NCBI RefSeq assembly: GCF_030253575.1
Contig: NC_080562.1
Span: 41,765,852-41,829,851 of the forward strand
Source: Rhododendron vialii
Lineage: Eukaryota > Streptophyta > Magnoliopsida > Ericales > Ericaceae
Direction of reading: 5' to 3'
DNA: 64,000 nucleotides
Made by a program: the position numbers and the translations under genes. This document shows, in pieces, positions 1 to 10,639 of this stretch (the stretch's first letter is position 1; every line of letters begins with the position of its first letter). Below the pieces are notes generated by a model. That model was not told the DNA's origin, made no database searches, and worked only from the letters and a program-made list of their open reading frames with translations.

Positions 1-322
1 AAACAGCTCTCCATTCCCTACTAATCAAGAACAAAGGACTCCCCTTAAAAGGTTTTGTCACTAAAGCCTTCAAGATCTTAAAACTTATCCAAAAGATCAT
101 TGTGTTTCTCTCTAACTTTTTCCTTTCTGATCGGCAACTATGATACAAAATAATATGACCTGAGATGTGGTACTCATTCTTGCATATACCAAAGCTAGCT
201 CTAGAAATCCTGCAACCTGCACCTATGGTCCTTTTCCTACCTTAACCTGCAACTTTTGTGCCCTATGGTCCTTTTCCTACCTTAAGCCCACTTATAATCC
301 AAAGTGATTAAACACAAAATAT

Positions 323-718
323 TTGTTGGGCCTAGAGTGCCCCTATGGATTTGGTTGCACAATGTCACTCCCTGCGACCGCTCTAAAAATAGACTTGCAG
401 GTGCAATGTCGAATGCCATAAAAGACTTAATTGAAGCCATCGCTAACACCAATTGGTTTTAGGAGAGATGGTAGAAAGCGGTCCGACAAGTGGTATCAGA
501 GCCAGGAAGTCATGGGTTCGAGTCGTGGGAGCGTCATCGTGAGGGAGGGATTGTTGGGCCCGGAGTGCCCCCATGGATTTGGTTACACAATATCACTCCC
601 TGCGACAGTTCTAAAAACTGACTTGCAGGTCCGATATCAAATGCCATAAAAGACTTAATTGAAGCCATCGCTAACACCAATTGATTTTAGGAGAGAGGGT
701 GGAAAGCGGTCCAACAAT
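323..718. repeat. Two LTR-end-like repeats flanking a tRNA-Met primer site
   Basis: Two copies of about 168 bp (323-490 and 551-718) begin TTGTTGGGCC and end near AAAGCGGTCC, differing at scattered bases. Directly after copy 1, at 491-503, is TGGTATCAGAGCC, the usual primer-binding site of plant LTR retrotransposons (complement of initiator tRNA-Met). The order repeat, primer site, repeat, with only about 60 bp between and no internal domain, suggests a collapsed or rearranged LTR-element end. No gag or pol is seen. The open frame across copy 2 is not coding. Confidence 0.5.
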
Positions 719-936
719 ATTGACAAGGAAAAAACTAGAAAAACTAAATCCATGGTACCAATGCCACTATGAGTAAACCCTCAAAATCTCAATTTAATGG
801 TTGTTTGATTTCTTGGAATAATGGGTACAAAGAATTCACAATTGGTGATTATGTTCTTTATTGTATCACCATAATATCACAGACAAGAATTGTTTCTACA
901 CTCCTTACATAGAAATTGTAGAAGAGTGGTGCTAGT

Positions 937-1076
937 ACCACACCCATTTTCACATCCAAACACACACCCACCACTCACATGAGTGGTGGGTTCCACACAC
1001 ACTGCACACTCCAGTGTGTATGGGGTCCACCACTTATGTGAGTGTGGGTGTGTGTTTGGGTGTGAAAATGGGTGTG
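937..1076. repeat. Imperfect hairpin (foldback) element
   Basis: The left arm (about 937-985) has CACACCCATTTTCACATCC and the right arm (about 1028-1076) carries its reverse complement with few mismatches, around a short GT/AC-rich loop. Together they form a near-complete foldback. It resembles a small foldback MITE. No target-site duplication could be fixed. Confidence 0.55.
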
Positions 1077-2082
1077 TCACTGGAATTATTGATTGTAGAA
1101 AAATAGCCCATCTAGTCAAACAACAAAGGACAAAACAATGAAGAGAGAAAAAGACAAGAGACAATTAGATGAGTCAAAATGTTGCCTTTCCCCTGGCAAC
1201 TCCATAATTGTCCTGGCATTAGCATCACCCATCATTTTTTTTTTAACAGAAGCGTCACCCAAACATTGAATCAAGGGTCCTTCTATCGAGTATTGACAGC
1301 CCAATCAAAGATAAAAGACAAAACACACACACACGCATACTTCAGTACATCTTTTACGTTTTTCAATAAAATTTCACACTTTTATACACTTTTCAGTTTT
1401 AACTCATTTCAAAACACTTTTCAAACACTCACACTAACGTCAGCCTACTGGGATTTCTTTAGCATTTTCCTTGAATCAATAACAACAAGAGCAAGAATCA
1501 AGATTGCATCAAAACAAAAACAAAAAAGAAAAAAAAGAAACATGAGCAAGAAAAGATAAAGAGATGTTTTTGTTTGAATTTGCAATCAGAAAGCCATCGT
1601 AAATCATGGGCATGCATTTAAAAACGGGGAAAATAGCATTAATCTACGAATTGTACAGTACAACGATGCATATAAGTATAGAAAGAACAAAAAGTATATA
1701 TACGGAGAGAGAGAGAGAGAGAGAGAGTACGGCGATTGATTAGAGACGGTGGGAAGATTGGATGGACTTTTTGTTTCAGAGATCTCACTGGCAACAGGAA
1801 GTGGAAAATGTTTTCTGGATCGAGAATGGTGACAAGAAGAATTTGGCGGAATACCCCACTTTTCGCGCACTGAAAAACGAAAGATTAGGTGTGTATGACG
1901 TCAAAATTAAGAAAGATATGTGTATATTGAAAAAATTACTAGTAATTAATTTTCACAACTCTTATCTTCTTCCTTTTGCTGCGCGTAAACTAATGGAGTA
2001 ATGTTAGTCTTTATCTCATGAAAAAAAATTCCGACATGGAAAGCTACTACTGCGAGTTGCATGTAAGTTATAACTTCACAGT
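1077..2082. other. Gene-free stretch
   Basis: AT-rich with a GA microsatellite at 1704-1728. The small open frames lack plausible start context, splice sites or family similarity. Nothing else is recognised. Confidence 0.5.
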
Positions 2083-2609
2083 TTAGGCTTGGCAATCCGG
2101 CCCGTTTCGCCCCGAACCCGCCTCACCCCATCCCGAACGGAGCAAAATTTCACCCCATTTTTTGGTGTAGGGTCAAGGTCAGGATAAAAAAATTTAAAAC
2201 CTAACCGAGTTCGAGTAGGGTTTGGGGTGACAATACCCCACCCCTCAACCCGTCCCGAAAATATTTTTTGCAGAAAAATTTATTTTTATTCTTGTATTTT
2301 TACCCTTACAACTTAAATACTACATAAAATTTTAACTATTTCTTCTATTTTGCTTTTAGATATTAGATTTTGGTTAAGTTGTAATAGTTATTTTGTGAGT
2401 TTTTATTATTTGTGCTCACTTATTTTGGAGTTTAGAACATATTTTCTCAATTAAAAAAAATAAACGAGCGGGTGGTCAAGCGGGTATGCCCAGTACCCAA
2501 TAGGGGTGGGGGTACCCATACATTACCCGGTTGAGTTTCGGGGCAAGGATAAACTTTTAGGTCAGGTTATGGCAAAACCCACCCCGTCCCTCCTCGTTGC
2601 CATTCCCTA
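2083..2609. mobile_element. hAT-type MITE, degenerate
   Basis: The ends are weak inverted repeats: the left begins TAGGCTTGGCAA, and the right, read from its outer end, begins TAGGGAATGGCAA. Both are followed by C/G-rich stretches (CCCGAACCC type) and surround an AT-rich core. Flanking sequence is TTCACAGT on the left and TTCACACA on the right, an 8-bp target duplication matching at 6 of 8 bases. Ends and duplication length fit non-autonomous hAT elements. No transposase is present. Confidence 0.55.
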
Positions 2610-3011
2610 TTCACACATGCAAATTTTTCTTTTTTGGAGGAACAGAGCAAGAAAGTCCATTACATGGCCAGAAAAGTACAATTGTGCTATCGCTGGTTCA
2701 ATTATAAGACATGTCAGCGACGAGCAAAGACCAAATAAGGGCCCAAGGGACAGAACAAAACAAAATACTGCTTCACAAAACACAAAATACACAAAAGCTA
2801 TGCTATCGCCAAAAGATAACGGCCCAAAAAAGGCCTAAGGGCTCCGACGACGAGTAAAGCCCAACAAAGGTCTAAAGAACGGAGCACAACGTGAAAAATG
2901 TGCAGAAACGTGCATGCGGCGATACAAGAACATTACAAATTAAAACAAATACAAAAAGATGATGGATTACTCTCCAATCAATTTTTTATTGAACTCCCTA
3001 CCATACTAAAA
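2610..3011. other. Gene-free stretch between two MITEs
   Basis: No gene, RNA or repeat recognised. The 110-codon frame starting in the preceding MITE runs through by chance. Confidence 0.45.
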
Positions 3012-3247
3012 TACTCTCACCGTAACAATTTAAATGTTACATACAGTTTTTCGTGCATTTTCAAAAAATATACTTATACATATACTATTATTTTCTAATT
3101 TTCTTACACCAAATTAAAGTACTCAATGAGCACATTAATTTGGTGTAAGAAAATAAAAAATAATATTATGTAGAAGTATATTTTTTTTGGGTTCAAAATT
3201 GCACAAAAAATTGCATGAGAAACATTTAAATTGGAACTGAGGGAGTA
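3012..3247. mobile_element. Stowaway-like foldback MITE
   Basis: A 236-bp sequence that is almost entirely inverted repeat. The left arm, starting TACTCTCACCGT, pairs over roughly 110 bp with the right arm ending GAGGGAGTA. Both arms contain ATTTAAATG and TTTTCTTACACCAAATTAA. The loop is near 3117-3137. TA at each end fits a Stowaway (Tc1/mariner) target duplication. Transcripts would fold into a long duplex that could feed small-RNA pathways (inference). Confidence 0.7.
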
Positions 3248-3539
3248 ATATGCAACAGAAAAAATACCCGGAGCATCACGAGTCGATACTCTAGAAGTAC
3301 ATAATGATTTTCTCTTAATATGATCATTTTAATATATCGATAACAAATTGAACCCAAACCCATAGATTCAAACTCATCCACTAAAAAATAGATTCAATCC
3401 AGATCATTTATTAATTGGATTAAAATGAATCTCTTGTCTAACTCATTTTTTAATTGGGCCTCGATTGGGCTTCAATTGGGTCAATATGACCCGACAAGTG
3501 ATGAATAACCCACCAAAGAAAAACCTTAGTCAGTGGACT

Positions 3540-3617
3540 CCTCCCTCTCTCTCGAGTCTCGACCTCTCTCGCCGACTGAATCGCTTCTCTGGTTCGTTCT
3601 CTGATTCGTCTCTTCAG

Positions 3618-3664
<47 letters not shown>

Positions 3665-4559
3665 TGTGTTTCGTGCAGAAAACCGAACCTCTATCGAAAC
3701 CCTAGACCCAAACATACACTTATTAGCTCCCTCTCCCTGTTTAATTTCTGAGAAAGAAAACCTTGGAGGAAGAAAGGGGGATTGGGAGGAACCCTTTGCA
3801 AGAATCTGTACTTGGTCTACCCATTAGGTAAATTTGTGCATATCATGATCTTTGTCGGGTGGAAATGTTTAGAAGTTATTGTTCAGCAGAAATTTCTAGC
3901 TGCCGAGCATGATCTTTGTAAAGGAGGAACAGCTGTGTCCTTCTCCTTTACAATCTTTGTCCACATAGAAGAATGCATTTGGTGAATGCAAAAGGTTGTT
4001 GTTGCTTTTTTCCTTCTAAATGGTGTTTCCTCGTAGTCAGCTTAATTATCAGCAGTTGGACCATGAGTTTCATTTTAATGTGAGGATTACCATTCAGATC
4101 AATTCTGAAGTTACTTTGGCTTGTCCTAATTATGGAAAATGCTTCATCCTTGATGAACCGAGACTGAAATCACTGAATCATTTATGGTTTGGTATTTTGG
4201 AGTTCTTCGCTAATATCATTGTTTTATAAATACACTATTTCTTATTATTCCAAAATGTCCCTCCACAAATGAACACCTTCAATCTAAGTTTTTAGAGTGG
4301 AACAATGTTTGGCTTTAAAACTTGTGAACATCTGATGAGCCGCCTGAGGTCAAACTAACTGGAAATCATTACTTTATTGGCAAGACCTTAATTGATTGGT
4401 CATTGGTCATTGCCCCACTTGGATAAAGATCATATGATGCCTACATTTTGAGATCTTATTCTCCACTCCCTCTGTTTTTTAATGTGGCACTTGACAAACT
4501 AAATTGACACTATAGAACTGTTAGGTTCTTTGAGTGCACAAGAACAGTTGACGGTCGAA
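3540..4559 (+). promoter_or_regulatory. Probable 5' leader and leader intron of the rps10 gene
   Basis: Pyrimidine-rich sequence from about 3538 resembles a plant 5' leader. A good donor (TTCAG/GTACTC) follows at 3617/3618, then a CT microsatellite (3620-3661). Possible acceptors lie just before the start codon at 4542 or 4547. I infer a leader intron of about 0.9 kb. No TATA box was confidently placed, and cDNA would be needed to fix the start. Confidence 0.4.
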
Positions 4560-5156
4560 ATGGCGTTTTATGGTAGACTTGGAAGTCTCATGAGGCAGAC
4601 CGTTTCCCAGCCAAGTGGGCAAGTTCCCATGGCATCTATGCTTAACACCGTTCGTTGCATGTCATCTACAAAGCTTACCATTAAAGGTATATACTTGAGT
4701 ATCGTTGTGTAATGTACTCAACGTTGTACAAGTTATTAATTGTTTTTGAAACTGGATCAACCACCGGCCTTTTTTTCAGGTCTTTCTTTTGGAACAAATG
4801 ACGATTCTCTCAAGGATGTGTCTTCGGGCTTTGGTTGGACGATTGGATTGCCTAAATCACGAGTCTTATATACTGTGTTACGATCACCTCATGTTGATAA
4901 AAAGTCCAGAGAACAATTTGAAATGGTAACCAAGAAAAAACTGCTGGTCATGAATACAGACTCGCATGAATTGCGCAAGAAGTTATTTTGGTTGAAACGC
5001 CAGCGTATATTTGGAACTCAATGTGAAATCCTAGTTTCTTGCAAGACCCGTTTGGATAAGGGTCAAGTTGTGGATGGTGAGTTTAAATCTGCTGTGAATG
5101 AATTTACAAGCTTCCAGAATCCAAAAGCTAAGTTGTTTAATTGGGGTAAACCATAA
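4560..5156 (+). CDS. RPS10: Nuclear-encoded mitochondrial ribosomal protein S10 with RNA-binding-protein presequence
   Basis: Two exons, 4560-4686 and 4780-5156, give 167 aa. Residues 1-43 are a mitochondrial presequence typical of glycine-rich RNA-binding proteins ([16 protein letters not shown], then [11 protein letters not shown], the RRM first strand). Exon 2 opens with the RRM stretch [19 protein letters not shown]. It then switches abruptly to S10 at [12 protein letters not shown], followed by [33 protein letters not shown] and CKTRLDKG, all hallmarks of plant mitochondrial S10. The S10 N-terminus (about 30 residues by my recollection of the family) is missing, and the RRM piece sits in its place. 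About 29 novel residues follow CKTRLDKG. No stop or frameshift is present and the one intron is well formed, so it is probably functional in the small subunit of the mitochondrial ribosome. The group II intron of the organelle gene is absent, suggesting an RNA-mediated transfer. Confidence 0.85.
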
Positions 5157-6070
5157 CATGTACGAGGATAAAGTTGGTTATTACGGTATTGGTTTATTCA
5201 GCCAACTGATGGCGTCTATGGTACTCTGTTATCATAGCCTCACAGCTGCACACATGATAGGATAGGTGCATGATAGTGTGTGATTATACTTACAATCTCT
5301 TTTTTAGAGTTTAATTTAGGGGTTGTCCTACTGTTTTCACTTTTCACATGTATCATCTAAAGGCGGATTGGTTACTAAAGGTTAAGTATAACTGTGTAAG
5401 CTTTTTGAGATAGTAGCTACTGTTTTACTTGGGGCGGTGCAATAGTTGTCCATTATTCGAAACAAAAAAGTGTTGCCAACTGTTTGTACTCAGCTTGATA
5501 TCTACACTTGGAAATTGTTGGAACGTTACGTCTATTTTTGGAGTATGGTTGACCAAATGTTTTGGTGATGACCCCGTAATCAACATTCTTGTTAGTTTTT
5601 TTTAGAATTTTTTATCCAAACATTCTTGTTAGTTGATTCTTGGTTCCAAATACATACACTTTAGTTGTCTGTTTTCAAGATATGAATTTGAGTCACAGTT
5701 GCTCTCGTTTATTTGTGCTGGCCCCTGTCTCTTAGCTTCTGTGATTCTTTCTGCATAAGGTATAGAATATGAATCTTATAGTGCACGGAGGGGAGACGGT
5801 ACGCAAAACATACACACACACACACACAAGACTTGTGGGTCGTATAGTATATGTGGATATCCTGATAGTCTATTGACTCAGATGTGTTTCTGTGTTTCTA
5901 TAGCACCAGTCCATTGGTTGTTTTTGGTGACTTAAACAGGAGTGTAATTTTTGGTTTCTTCCCCTCGTATTTCTTTTTCTACTCTCTAGATTTCCTATAT
6001 GGGATGTGGTAGTATATGGCCTTGTACTGTTGTTTCCATGCTCAATTTGTACATGGTTTTGGTAGCACTG
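5157..6070 (+). other. 3' flank of rps10 up to the host-gene remnant
   Basis: AT-rich sequence with a short CA repeat near 5814-5828. It contains the 3' UTR of the rps10 gene and material separating it from the old RNA-binding-protein exons. No further S10 or RRM sequence is recognised. Confidence 0.45.
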
Positions 6071-6369
6071 CAAAGGTCATCACCGACGGGGATACAGGGA
6101 GATCAAGAGGGTTTGGTAACCAGCTCGGCAGTGTCGGCCATGGATGAACAGGTTATAATCAAACTTAGGAAGCTTTTTTTTCACCTTTGTTTTTTGGGTT
6201 TTAGTGCGGCTAACTTATTTGTTGCTTTTTTTTTTTTCCAGCCTCTTGACGTCGTAACATCCACGTGAGCTATGCTAATGATAGACCACCTGCCCCTCGC
6301 GGTTATGGTGGATGCAGCGGCAGCTATCGTGGCGGTTTTGGTGATGCCAGAGAGAATGATGGTTTCTGA
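6071..6369 (+). pseudogene. Decayed 3' half of a mitochondrial glycine-rich RNA-binding protein gene
   Basis: About 6073-6151 encodes K-VITDGDTGRSRGFG, the RNP-1 region of an RRM. About 30 bases are then missing before SAVSAMDEQ. A donor-like site follows at 6152, and a poly-T-preceded acceptor at 6242. The last exon (6243-6369) has lost frame near its start, then reads RNIHVSYANDRPPAPRGYGG and a short glycine-rich tail ending DGF-stop. These are the parts of a GR-RBP that the upstream rps10 chimera lacks (it holds exon 1 and the start of exon 2), in the right order and orientation. I infer that rps10 sequence inserted into this gene and the displaced 3' half decayed. It could be rescued as a spliced UTR, but not as protein. 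Confidence 0.8.
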
Positions 6370-7084
6370 GCACTGTTAATCGGACTGCCGATCGGTACCA
6401 TGGGCTATGCTATGTTCGTTGTTGTGTTCCACATTGGATTTTCCATAACCTGTTTTGGGTTATGAATGCTTTTTAAGGAATACTAGTTTGCCAAGAACTT
6501 GAAAAGTTGAAATCATGTTTATCCGAGAGATAGAATTTTAAGCTGTCCATTTTTTTTTTTGTTTGACGAATAAGATCATCCCATTTAAGCTGTCCAATTT
6601 TAAGCTTAGCTCGTCTCGTTGCGAGCTAAGCTGTCCATTTTATATACAGGGCACTTTAACTAGTAGTAGTTTATTATGACTGCAAACAACCATATTCATC
6701 GAATGGTCCAACCAAATGTAATTTGGAAAATATTCATGATTAAAATTTTTAACTATTTTCTCTTAACGAACCATGCATAATTCGGTTGCCAACACTCTAA
6801 CTAGGGGTAAAACGAATGAGCTGGGCAATTAGCTGTTCAAGTTTGGTTTGAAAACCTAACAAGCTCCACGACATGTTCAAGCTTAGCTCATAATGAGACA
6901 AGTTAATCTCAGATGAGCCGAAAACAAGCCGATCTCGAGTATCTTAATTTTTTTTTTATATCATAAGCCGAACGAATCGTGTAGTAGCTTTTGTCGAGCT
7001 TAAAAAAAAAATGCACCAAATACTTGACAAAATTGGGTAGGAAAAGGTTCCGAGGTATCCAACATAACAATACCCCAATAACAC
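6370..7084. other. Gene-free stretch with hAT-like fragment
   Basis: Sequence from about 6802 (TAGGGGTAAAACGAATGAGC and onward, rich in GAGCC and AAGCTTAGCTC words) resembles one end of a hAT-type MITE. Its partner end is not clear. The rest is AT-rich and unrecognised. Confidence 0.35.
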
Positions 7085-7270
7085 ACATACGGATTGCCCC
7101 AATGGTTTGAGCGGATGCTTAGGCTTTGAGAGTATATATTCCTCAAGGTTTAGGGTTCGATTCTTTACCGGATGAGTACCCTGAAGTAAGTGGGGGGCCG
7201 CGATTGGTGTGGCCGCGCTATCTCTCCGGAAGTTTGGATTGCACAATCGGGTCCTTTTAGTGAAAAAGAA
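7085..7270 (+). mobile_element. tRNA-derived SINE candidate
   Basis: A pol III A-box-like TGGTTTGAGCGG at 7103-7114 is followed 51 bp later by a B-box-like GGTTCGATTCT at 7154-7164, the layout of tRNA-derived plant SINEs. A non-tRNA body (GTGGCCGCGCTATCTCTCCGG) follows, and the copy ends near a T/A-rich tail (TCCTTTTAGTGAAAAAG). It is not a functional tRNA because the arms do not pair into a cloverleaf. Target duplications were not resolved. Confidence 0.5.
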
Positions 7271-8837
7271 AAAACAATAATTAGACTCGTACATTTTTCT
7301 GCTACTCAATAAAAATAGCTCTGTTTTATATAGCGGACTCATTAGAAAAATTAAAAAGACCGGACCTCTTCTTCTTTTTTAATCCGAAAAAGACCTCAAC
7401 TTATTAGTAATTTGGTTAATAAAATACGTCCTGAGAACAAAAACAAAATAAAAGAGAGCTGCATGTGAAGCTTTTTGGCTGTTTCAATGCACCCAAAACA
7501 CAAATCCCCTTACGATTCCTTGTACGTATAGGCCACATGAAGCAAAAGACTTTGAAAAGCTTCTGATTTCCGTAGTTAATGTATTGGTAGCTACGCATTC
7601 GAGCAAACTTTCGGTTTTGGCGGCATGGGAAAAACAAAAGGTTTTCCTTCATGAGAATGCCAAAAATTTCAAAATTCGAAATTGTTAGAGGGTTTATTTG
7701 ATTATTAATTTTAGAGTTTAGTATTAGTCGGTTTATGTGCATGTTGGCCAATCTTGGAGTTGATGAAGAATTTGTTCGATCATTAATTTCAATGTCTTAA
7801 AATTGGTTGAATTACGCATATATTGATCTGGACATCTGGTTATTAAATCGAGCGCCGAAATTACACAGTAAAATATGATCCGCCTTTTTCGGACCATAAT
7901 GTCCCGCATCCGGCGTCCGAATCTGCAGTCAACGGTCAAATTCCATGTAGAGTACTGCTAGGGACTAGGAAGAATATTGAAGTTGCATGCATGTGAATCC
8001 CAAATTTCAATGAAAACATAATGATACGCAAATAAAGTGGAAAGTGGGTAGTGGGTACCAGACCTAAATGGATGACTATCTTGTCTGATTCAAGAAAGAT
8101 ACAGATACAATCATCTAAGGCAAGAAAACAAATGCACCAATGTTATTTAATAATAATTAAATATTCAGGCTAGCTTTTTTTCGTATTTCGATTAATTTCG
8201 AAGTCCTGAAATTAACCGTAGATTAAATTCTCTGGTGGTCCAAAGGTTTGGAATATTTGACATCCGTTGGATTCAAACACGTAACCTCGTAGAGAACAAA
8301 CATTTATTTGCTTTTTCATTTTCACTTGGTCAAACTCCAAATGCACAAATGTTTTCCATTATAGAATACATTTTTATCTTTTTCATTAAAATGATAATAA
8401 ACGTTGTAATTGAGGAGTAACTTTAAAAGTCGATGTGGACAAGAATAGCGATTGAGTACGACCATTGAGCACCTTAGTTTTAGGAGGAAGGTCATTGTTG
8501 GTTCCAGTAGTTTGAAAAGACCTCACGTTGTGTAGTGACCTCTAACGTGCAAAAAATCTTCCATAGATGTTTTTATGATGATAACACTAGACACTGAGAT
8601 CTTTAGCTAAGATTTTTCTATTCAATTAGAGATCTACCGATAGGCTTAGTGCAAGGCAATTCTATAAAAGTGACGGATACGGCCCTAGATCCACATCAGA
8701 CATCAATACTAGTATATAAGATGACCTCTTATGCATGACTGCACACGTTTATTATTAAAGGCTTTGAATTGACCTCCAAACCTCCATCCCACCTCTTCTA
8801 ATCCGTAAATTGGTATTGACTCCTATACGAAGGCATA
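7271..8837. other. Gene-free stretch
   Basis: AT-rich, with several short open frames on both strands that show no conserved motifs. No repeat or RNA recognised. Confidence 0.4.
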
Positions 8838-8845
8838 TTAGATCC

Positions 8846-9589
8846 TAGGGGTGAGCATGGACCGGATTGGTCCAGTTTTATAGTAAACCAAGAACCAAAC
8901 TACTACCTACGGATTAAGAATTTAGAGAACCAAACCAATCCATAAAATTCATATAACCAAACCAATCCAAACCATTAAAAAGCGGTTCGGTTTCGGTTTG
9001 AACCACGGTTCGCTCAAAATTGATATATCATATTCCCATAAACTATTTGAAGTACTTAAAATTGAATACCAAACCTTATATTGTATTAAACTAGCTAGTT
9101 ATATACAAAAACTCACTAACATCAACTAACTAAATAAGAGTAAAATACAAGAAATTACCGAAGGAATAAAGCCATGGAATAGAGTGTTAGATTAGAAAAT
9201 TCATAACCGAGCGAAAAGAGTGAGAGATCAATTGACTTAGTCGAACCTATGTTTAGTGTATTGAAATTGTAGGAATAGGTTATCGCATATAGAAGTTTAG
9301 AAAATCAATTTAGAAGTAAAATAATAGGGTGGTGGAATAGAGAATTAGATTAGAAAAATAATTTTATTTAATGTATCTAAACATATTATAGTATATGTGT
9401 GTGTTATACGGTTCGGATCGGTTTGGAACTAAAACCGTTAACGTAAATCCACAGACCAAACCATTTAACACGGTTTCCACATTTTTAAAACCAGAACCAA
9501 TCCACATCATTAAAAAACCAAACCAAACTAGTCGGTTTGGATTGGTTTGAACTGGATTCACGGTTTGACGGTTATTTTGCTCACCCCTA
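8846..9589. mobile_element. hAT-type MITE with perfect 8-bp target duplication
   Basis: Terminal inverted repeats TAGGGGTGAGCA (8846-8857) and TGCTCACCCCTA (9578-9589) are perfect 12-mers. They are flanked by identical TTAGATCC at 8838-8845 and 9590-9597. Sub-terminal regions carry many copies of CGGTTTGG / CCAAACC and ACCAATCC words in opposite orientation, as in hAT-family non-autonomous elements. The interior is AT-rich without a transposase frame. The intact duplication implies a fairly recent insertion. Confidence 0.85.
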
Positions 9590-9770
9590 TTAGATCCGAT
9601 CCACCAAAACCAATGCGCCGTGCCAACTTTCTCTTTACTGTTCTACCATAAGAAAAGCATAAAAAATGAATTGCTATAAGATTTAGGAAAAATGACGGTC
9701 AATGACGTATTTTGATAATTAATATCCGTTAAGGACATTTTGAGAATTAACAAATGTTCTCAGCATGTAT

Positions 9771-9875
9771 TCTTTTTATCAAACAAAAAATAATTTCATT
9801 AACTCATAAACACGAAGTTACAGAGATAATAGGAGCTTGGATACACCGGCCTGACTATCCAAGACCCTCTTCTCA
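9771..9875 (-). mobile_element. LINE or retroposon 3' end (antisense)
   Basis: CTTTTTATCAAACAAAAAATAATTTCATTAA, read on the minus strand, is an A/T tail of the kind found at plant LINE 3' ends. It is preceded by a short GC-richer body ending near 9875. It is 5'-truncated and has no coding sequence. Confidence 0.35.
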
Positions 9876-10319
9876 GCATGTCTTTGACGGGTATTAATAT
9901 CAAAACACGTCCTGGACCGTTACTTTTCCTATAGAATTCAATGTTATTTTTTATTTTTTTTTCTATCTAATCCATAAATCCAATAACCTTGGGCCATTCT
10001 CGAGCAGGAACGAGATTTCTTCTCAAGTCAAGCAACAAGTAGTAAAGTAGAGTGGGTCAAAAAGCAAGAATAGGGCCACAACAACACTGCCATCGTAATT
10101 AACCCAAAATACAAGGTCTTAATAAATCAAACACTACGAAAGATCTTCTTGACGATTGCCATAGGACCCCACTTCTCTTGTCGCTTGGGCTTTAACGATA
10201 TGAAACACTCTCATATTATACTATTATGTACTATCAATTATCAATTGTTGATCTCCATAATTAATGATTTAAATTTATAAAATATTTTTAGCAATAAAAA
10301 TACTTTTCTTACTACTTAA

Positions 10320-10544
10320 TGTCTTGTTTGGATGGTATTTTGAAAAAAAATTCCAACTAAAAAAATATTTATTACTCATACTTCCAATTATTACTTTCTC
10401 CACTTTTTAATCATTATTCTCATTTATCTTTCTATCTCTCTTCATTCATTATCCCTATCTCCAATTATTATCCTAATTTATCTATTCACTCATTACCCAA
10501 AAATCAAATTCAGAAATTCTTAAAATACCATCCAAACAAGGCAC
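10320..10544. mobile_element. MITE with 18-bp inverted ends
   Basis: CTTGTTTGGATGGTATTTT starting at 10323 is matched by AAAATACCATCCAAACAAG ending at 10540, giving an element of about 220 bp with an AT-rich interior. This end sequence (TTGTTTGGATGG) is common among plant MITEs. A target duplication is not evident. Confidence 0.6.
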
Positions 10545-10639
10545 AAATGATTTACAATACTTTTTAGCCACTTCCATTATAGGGAGTAATCTCCGTGGTC
10601 CAAATCTAGACTGCGGATTCATTAACACAGACGGGGATC

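Noticed and set aside
7103-7164. Functional tRNA gene
   Set aside because: A- and B-box-like sequences are present, but acceptor, D and anticodon arms do not pair; a SINE fits better.
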